Origin: Bacillota bacterium
GTDB lineage: Bacteria > Bacillota > Clostridia > Peptostreptococcales > Anaerovoracaceae
Length of the DNA stretch: 7,571 nucleotides
Direction of reading: 5' to 3'
Assembly (NCBI GenBank): GCA_016283945.1
Contig: JAEENW010000144.1
Location: forward strand, 1-7,571
Below the pieces are notes generated by a model. That model did no database searches. It was not told where the DNA came from and saw only the letters and a list, made by a program, of their open reading frames with translations. Below, in pieces: positions 3,789 through 7,571 of the stretch. Numbering within the stretch: position 1 is the stretch's first letter; each line of letters opens with the position of its first letter. The translations under genes were made by a program, and so were the position numbers.

Positions 3789-6155
3789 ATGGCAAACAAG
3801 GTATTAGCCGGAAGATACGAGCTCATAGAAAAGATTGGCGAGGGCGGCATGGCCGTGGTCTTCAAGGCCAAGGACAGGCTGCTCGGACGCATGGTCGCCA
3901 TCAAGATACTCCGCCCGGAGTACACGAACGACGCGATGTTCGTGGAGAGCTTCAGGCGCGAGTCGCAGATCGCGGCCAACCTCGTGCATCCCAACATCGT
4001 CAACATCTACGACGTCGGCAAGCAGGGCAACATCTACTATATAGTGATGGAGCTCATCGACGGCAAGCCGCTCTCCGAGATCATCAAGAAGCACGGGGCG
4101 CTCGAGCCGCGCTGGGCCTGCAACATCGCCAGGCAGGTCGCGTCGGCGCTCGCGGCCGCGCACAAGCAGCATCTCATACACAGGGACATCAAGCCCCACA
4201 ACATAATGATCACATCCGAGGGGACCGCCAAGATCACGGACTTCGGCATCGCCAAGGCCGTCTCCTCCGACACCCTCGTCGAGGACAAGGAGGCCGTCAT
4301 GGGCTCCGTGCACTACTTCTCGCCCGAGCAGGCGAGAGGAGGCAGGGTCGACGAGCGCTCCGACATCTACTCTCTGGGCATAGTGCTCTACGAGATGCTC
4401 ACCGCCAAGGTCCCCTACGACGGGGAGACCGCGGTGGAGGTCGCCGTCAAGCACATGAACGAGGACATGGTCCCGCTCACCGAGATCGATCCTGAGATCC
4501 CGGAGGACCTCGAGCGCATAGTCATGAAGGCCGCCGCCAAGCAGCCCGAGGAGCGCTACAAGAGCGCAGAGGACATGATCACCGACCTCAACTTCGTGAG
4601 GTATCCCAAGCACAGCAGCAACTACAGCGGTCTCTCGATGTCCCGCTGGACCAAGAGCGACGAGGGAGCCGGGGAGGCTCCGGAGAGCTCTCCCGAGACC
4701 GATTCCAAGATATACACCGGCGACCTCAAGGGCATCCCCGTGACCATCGAGGACAGCGGAGACAAGACCGAGGCCGCGGCAGCCGCGGTCAGGGCGGCCG
4801 ACAAGGGCAGGGGCAAGCCCAGGGATCCCGAGAAGAGAAAGCGCATCTTAAGGCGCCTGTTCGCCGCGATCCTGGCAATAGCTCTCGCCGTCCCCGCGAG
4901 CGCCGTCATCAACAAGATGCTCACTGAGAAGAAGGAGGAGCTCCCCGAGGAGATCGAGCTCCCCGACCTCGACAACATGTCATACGAGGAGGCCGTGGCG
5001 GCTCTCGAGCCCTACGGGATCACCGTCGAGAAGCGCATGGAGCTCCCGAGCAGCATCTACGCCGCGGGCCGCATCATGAACCAGGATCCCGCCAAGGGAA
5101 CCGTGGTCAAGCGCGGCTACAATGTCAGGGTGAGTGTCAGCAAAGGAGCCCAGCAGAGCCTCGTTCCCGACGTGATCGGGAGGACTCTCGCCAACGCGAG
5201 GTACCAGATCGAGGTCGCGGGCTACGAGCTCGGAAACGTCACCTACACCTACAGCGACACCATCCCCGAGGGCCAGGTCTATTCGCAGAATCCCGGAGGC
5301 GGGGTATCGCTCGCCGCGGGCAAGAGTGTCGACCTGATAATCTCCCAGGGCAAGGAGCCCGCTCCCGGAACGCTTCCCGACCTCTCGGGCAAGACCCAGG
5401 AGGAGGCCGAGAAGATAGCCGAGGAGACCGGCTTCGCGCTCGAGGTGCAGCACGCGACCCCCGTGGGCGCGAACTACACCGACGGGCTCATCTACAGCCA
5501 GTCCCCGACCGCCGGCCAGTCCATGGAATTCGGCGGAGAGGAGCCTCCGGTCGTGACCGTCTTCATCTACCAGGCCAAGTCCGAGGAGGAAGAGGACGAG
5601 AAGGCCAACGCGCTCAAGACCGTCGAGCTTCCCGTCAACCTCGGCACCGCCGTCGAGGACAGCTTCACGATGCAGGTCACGGTATCGCACGACCTCGACC
5701 CGGGCAGCACGACCTCCGAGGAGGTCACCAGGTCACAGGGCGTGAAGACCGTGAGCATCTCCGGCCGCGGCACCAACGGAACGGTGCTCGTGAGGTTCGG
5801 CTCGCAGCTCGCCTACAGGTTCAGCGTGGACTTCGAGAAGGGGACCTACACGGTCACCGCTTACGACATAGTTCCCCAGGAGACCCAGCAGCCCGACGCC
5901 AAGGCGCCTGAGGGCTCCGGCGAGGGCCAGGAAGGCTCCGGCTCCGAGGACCGGGAGGGCTCTGAGGGCGGCGAGGCCGCCGAGGGTTCCGAAGGCTCCT
6001 CTGAAGGCGCCGAAGGAAGCGAAGGCTCTTCTGAGGGCAGCTCCGAGGGCTCAGGCTCCGGAGAGGCAGGCGAGGGCTCCGGGGGAGGATCCGCCGAACA
6101 GGGCGGCTCCCAGAGCACCGAGCTCACTCCCGAGAACGCTCCCGCCCAGCCATGA
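3789..6155 (+). CDS. prkC: Membrane Ser/Thr protein kinase with three PASTA repeats (PrkC/Stk)
   Basis: A transmembrane kinase whose PASTA repeats in this family bind peptidoglycan fragments or lipid II and control growth, division and spore exit. Kinase domain, residues about 10-270: glycine loop IGEGGMAVV (16-24), VAIK with Lys39, helix-C Glu58, HRDIKPHN (131-138, Asp133), DFG (151-153), GSVHYFSPEQARGG (172-185). All catalytic residues are intact. A charged linker (273-348) leads to basic KRKRILRR (349-356) and one membrane span (357-376), giving an inside kinase and outside C-terminus. PASTA repeats lie at about 388-452, 457-521 and 526-595. A beta-rich, possibly Ig-like domain (606-694) follows, as in B. 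subtilis PrkC, then a Gly/Ser/Glu tail (about 707-776). At 788 residues it is longer than the B. subtilis protein, mainly through linker and tail. The activation loop lacks the usual phosphorylated Thr pair. prpC upstream is its opposing phosphatase. Confidence 0.96.
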   Translation: MANKVLAGRYELIEKIGEGGMAVVFKAKDRLLGRMVAIKILRPEYTNDAMFVESFRRESQIAANLVHPNIVNIYDVGKQGNIYYIVMELIDGKPLSEIIKKHGALEPRWACNIARQVASALAAAHKQHLIHRDIKPHNIMITSEGTAKITDFGIAKAVSSDTLVEDKEAVMGSVHYFSPEQARGGRVDERSDIYSLGIVLYEMLTAKVPYDGETAVEVAVKHMNEDMVPLTEIDPEIPEDLERIVMKAAAKQPEERYKSAEDMITDLNFVRYPKHSSNYSGLSMSRWTKSDEGAGEAPESSPETDSKIYTGDLKGIPVTIEDSGDKTEAAAAAVRAADKGRGKPRDPEKRKRILRRLFAAILAIALAVPASAVINKMLTEKKEELPEEIELPDLDNMSYEEAVAALEPYGITVEKRMELPSSIYAAGRIMNQDPAKGTVVKRGYNVRVSVSKGAQQSLVPDVIGRTLANARYQIEVAGYELGNVTYTYSDTIPEGQVYSQNPGGGVSLAAGKSVDLIISQGKEPAPGTLPDLSGKTQEEAEKIAEETGFALEVQHATPVGANYTDGLIYSQSPTAGQSMEFGGEEPPVVTVFIYQAKSEEEEDEKANALKTVELPVNLGTAVEDSFTMQVTVSHDLDPGSTTSEEVTRSQGVKTVSISGRGTNGTVLVRFGSQLAYRFSVDFEKGTYTVTAYDIVPQETQQPDAKAPEGSGEGQEGSGSEDREGSEGGEAAEGSEGSSEGAEGSEGSSEGSSEGSGSGEAGEGSGGGSAEQGGSQSTELTPENAPAQP
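5910..6116 (+). repeat. Region encoding the Gly/Ser/Glu-rich tail of the kinase, with a tandem 10-residue repeat
   Basis: This stretch encodes residues 708-776 of PrkC, almost only Gly, Ser and Glu with some Ala. AEGSEGSSEG occurs twice in direct tandem (residues 731-740, bases 5979-6008; residues 741-750, bases 6009-6038) and is followed by related SSEGSGSGEA. The two DNA copies differ at several synonymous positions, including a TCC versus AGC serine codon, so the repeat is exact only in protein. The tail lies on the outer side of the membrane. Confidence 0.8.
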
Positions 6156-7030
6156 GGGGAGTCATACTCAAGGGCATAGGCGGCTTCTACTACGTCCTGT
6201 CCGAAGGGCGCGTCTACGCCTGCAAGGCCAGAGGCATCTTCCGCAAGCTCGGGATGACCCCGCTCGCCGGGGATAAGGTCGTCTTCAGCCTCGAGGAGGG
6301 GCAGGTCCGCCAGGACTTCGACGGGACGATCGACGAGATAGAGGAGCGCCTCAACTGCTTCGACAGGCCGCCCGTCGCCAACGTCGAGACCATGGTCATA
6401 GTCATGGCCGCGAGGGATCCGCTCCCGAGCTTCGGCCTGCTCGACCGCTTCATAGTATCTTCAGAGCGCGCGGGGGCGCGCACGGTGGTCTGCGTCAACA
6501 AGACGGACCTCGCCGAGCCCGCGCTGCTCGAGCGCTTCAGGCGCATATACACACCGCTGTATCCGCTCGTGTTCATGAACGCGGAGCGGGGCGAGGGCGA
6601 GGCCGCCCTCAGAGACCTTCTCAGAGGCTCTCAGGCGGCGTTAGCGGGCCCTTCGGGGGTCGGCAAGTCAACTATAGCCAATCTGCTGCTCGGCGGCTCT
6701 GTGAGCCTCACAGGGGCCGTCTCGGCGAAGAGCCTCAGGGGCAGGAACACCACGAGGCACTCCGAGCTCTTCGTCTCGGGAGACCTGATGATATTCGACA
6801 CCCCGGGCTTCACCTCGTTCGAGGAGCCCGAGATGGATCCGGCCGAGCTCAGCTCATATTTCCCTGAGATGGCGGCTCTCAAGGGCCGCTGCCGCTTCGA
6901 CGACTGCGCCCACATGGACGAGCCCGACTGCGCCGTGAGGCAGGCGGTCTCGGAGGGGCGCGTCGACAGGAGCCGCTACCGCTCCTACAGGGACATGTAC
7001 ACCGCCCTGCGCGAGCGGAGGCAGTACTAG
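6152..7030 (+). CDS. rsgA: Ribosome small subunit-dependent GTPase RsgA (CpgA/YjeQ)
   Basis: RsgA binds the 30S subunit late in assembly and hydrolyses GTP to check and release the maturing decoding centre. At 292 residues it matches Bacillota members. Residues 1-68 form the OB-fold RNA-binding domain (MRGVILKGIGGFYYV). The GTPase domain is circularly permuted: NKTDL (116-120, G4) comes before GPSGVGKST (166-174, P-loop), then switch I GRNTTRH (197-203) and DTPGF (216-220, G3). The zinc-binding motif Cys247-x4-Cys252-x-His254-x5-Cys260 follows. Switch I in this family is normally GxHTT; here the His is Asn199. The ATG overlaps the prkC stop as ATGA and no convincing ribosome binding site precedes it, so translation is probably coupled to the kinase gene. 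In B. subtilis the homologue CpgA is a substrate of PrkC, which gives the adjacency a functional sense. Confidence 0.96.
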   Translation: MRGVILKGIGGFYYVLSEGRVYACKARGIFRKLGMTPLAGDKVVFSLEEGQVRQDFDGTIDEIEERLNCFDRPPVANVETMVIVMAARDPLPSFGLLDRFIVSSERAGARTVVCVNKTDLAEPALLERFRRIYTPLYPLVFMNAERGEGEAALRDLLRGSQAALAGPSGVGKSTIANLLLGGSVSLTGAVSAKSLRGRNTTRHSELFVSGDLMIFDTPGFTSFEEPEMDPAELSSYFPEMAALKGRCRFDDCAHMDEPDCAVRQAVSEGRVDRSRYRSYRDMYTALRERRQY

Positions 7031-7031
7031 G

Positions 7032-7046
7032 GCGCCCGGCGGGCGC
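7032..7046 (+). other. Short perfect GC hairpin after rsgA
   Basis: GCGCCC (7032-7037) and GGGCGC (7041-7046) form a 6-bp stem around a GGC loop, two bases after the rsgA stop. There is no T-run, so it is not a classical terminator. With a 3-base loop and a short stem it could be chance in GC-rich sequence. Confidence 0.3.
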
Positions 7047-7062
7047 GTCGCGCGGGCGTATC

Positions 7063-7093
7063 CCGGCGCGGGGCTAAAAGCGTCCGCGCCCGG
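7063..7093 (+). other. GC-rich hairpin upstream of rpe, possible weak terminator or pause
   Basis: CCGGCGCGG (7063-7071) pairs with CCGCGCCCGG (7084-7093) over nine base pairs with one bulged C at 7091. The stem can be extended by a G-T pair and two more pairs up to a TAAAA loop (7075-7079), with G7082 bulged. AGCTTTC follows, a run of only three T, so termination would be inefficient at best. The hairpin lies 14 bases before the rpe Shine-Dalgarno site and could lower read-through from prkC-rsgA or stabilise a processed rpe transcript. Confidence 0.4.
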
Positions 7094-7107
7094 AGCTTTC
7101 AACCAAG

Positions 7108-7113
7108 AAAGGA
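7108..7113 (+). promoter_or_regulatory. Ribosome binding site of rpe
   Basis: AAAGGA ends eight bases before the ATG at 7122, in an A-rich stretch that contrasts with the GC-rich hairpins just upstream. It supports the chosen rpe start. Confidence 0.65.
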
Positions 7114-7121
7114 ACGACGAA

Positions 7122-7571
7122 ATGGCACAGCTTGCACCTTCCATTCTCTCCGCCGACTTCTCAAGGCTCGGCGAGCAGGTACTCGCCGTCGAGAAGGCGG
7201 GAGCCGATCTTCTCCACATGGACGTCATGGACGGGAGCTTCGTTCCCAACATCAGCTTCGGCGCCCCGGTCATAAAGAGCGTCGCGGGCAAGTGCTCCAT
7301 ACCCTTCGACATCCACCTGATGATCGAGAGGCCGGAGCTGAGGATCCCCGACTTCGTCACGCCCCAGACCGAGTACATCACGGTCCATCAGGAGGCCTGC
7401 ACCCACCTTCACAGGGTCATATACCAGATCAAGGAGCTCGGGATAAAGGCCGGCGTCGCGATCAATCCCGCGACCCCCGTCACCATGCTCGAGAACGTAC
7501 TCACCGACCTGGACCTCGTGCTCGTCATGTCGGTCAACCCGGGCTTCGGCGGGCAGAAGTTCATCCCCGTC
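7122..7571 (+). CDS. rpe: Ribulose-phosphate 3-epimerase, N-terminal 150 residues (cut by window end)
   Basis: This cytoplasmic enzyme interconverts ribulose-5-phosphate and xylulose-5-phosphate in the pentose phosphate pathway. The open frame runs from ATG to the last base of the window without a stop. Visible motifs: PSILSADF (residues 6-13), HMDVMDG (32-38), FDIHLM (63-67 region, His65), ITVHQEA (86-92), INPATP (114-119) and VMSVNPGFGGQKFIP (135-149). Metal ligands His32, Asp34 and His65 are present; Asp34 is the expected acid/base. The last metal-binding Asp, about residue 175, lies beyond the window. About two thirds of a typical 215-225-residue protein is seen. Rpe after rsgA is the usual order in Bacillota, but a 91-base gap with hairpins separates them, so it may be partly independent in expression. 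Confidence 0.97.
   Translation, partial: MAQLAPSILSADFSRLGEQVLAVEKAGADLLHMDVMDGSFVPNISFGAPVIKSVAGKCSIPFDIHLMIERPELRIPDFVTPQTEYITVHQEACTHLHRVIYQIKELGIKAGVAINPATPVTMLENVLTDLDLVLVMSVNPGFGGQKFIPV

Noticed and set aside
3804..4613. Open frame of 269 codons on the - strand inside prkC
   Set aside because: It lies wholly opposite the conserved kinase domain and its Asp/Val/Leu/His-rich composition is an antisense artefact.
4980..5690. Open frame of 236 codons on the - strand opposite the PASTA repeats
   Set aside because: No motifs and a biased Gly/Leu/Val/Asp composition; explained as the complement of the PASTA-coding sequence.
5861..6127. Pro/Ser/Glu-rich open frame on the - strand opposite the kinase tail
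   Set aside because: It is the mirror image of the Gly/Ser/Glu codons on the + strand and needs no separate explanation.
7063..7100. Intrinsic terminator after rsgA
   Set aside because: The stem is good but only three T follow it, so I list it as a hairpin and not as a terminator.

Overview
The window is a compact, GC-rich (about 60-65% by eye) housekeeping gene cluster. All genes are on the + strand and almost none of the sequence is non-coding. The order is priA (3' end), def, fmt, rsmB, prpC, prkC, rsgA, rpe (5' part). This is the conserved priA-def-fmt-rsmB-prpC-prkC-rsgA-rpe neighbourhood of Gram-positive Bacillota. The PASTA-type Ser/Thr kinase also fits a Gram-positive, peptidoglycan-walled bacterium. 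GC-rich sequence with heavy use of AGG (Arg) and ATA (Ile), together with the style of the kinase domain, suggests a high-GC member of the Clostridia; that placement is inference and I cannot name a genus. I see no mobile element, CRISPR array, tRNA, rRNA or sign of recent transfer.

Layout: 1-193 is the C-terminus of primosomal helicase PriA. A 94-base gap (194-287) holds two GC-rich hairpins and the def ribosome binding site. From 288 to 6155, five genes (def, fmt, rsmB, prpC, prkC) follow with gaps of 3, 3, 0 and 15 bases, all in one reading frame and separated only by stop codons. rsgA overlaps the end of prkC by four bases (ATGA). A second gap (7031-7121) again holds two GC-rich hairpins, then rpe runs off the end of the window.

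Function: def and fmt are the two halves of the formyl-methionine cycle of bacterial translation. rsmB methylates 16S rRNA and rsgA is a GTPase that matures the 30S subunit. prpC and prkC are an opposing phosphatase/kinase pair that couples cell-wall signals to intracellular protein phosphorylation; in Bacillus subtilis the RsgA homologue is a known target of this pair. rpe serves the pentose phosphate pathway. The cluster therefore links translation start, ribosome maturation and growth signalling.

No unknown system is evident. The points most worth checking are inside known genes: the kinase activation loop lacks the usual phosphorylated threonines; RsgA has Asn where its family usually has His in the switch I motif; the kinase carries a long extracellular Gly/Ser/Glu tail with a protein-level tandem repeat; Fmt has an Ala/Gly-rich insertion; and a good sigma-A-type promoter match sits exactly at the fmt/rsmB junction.
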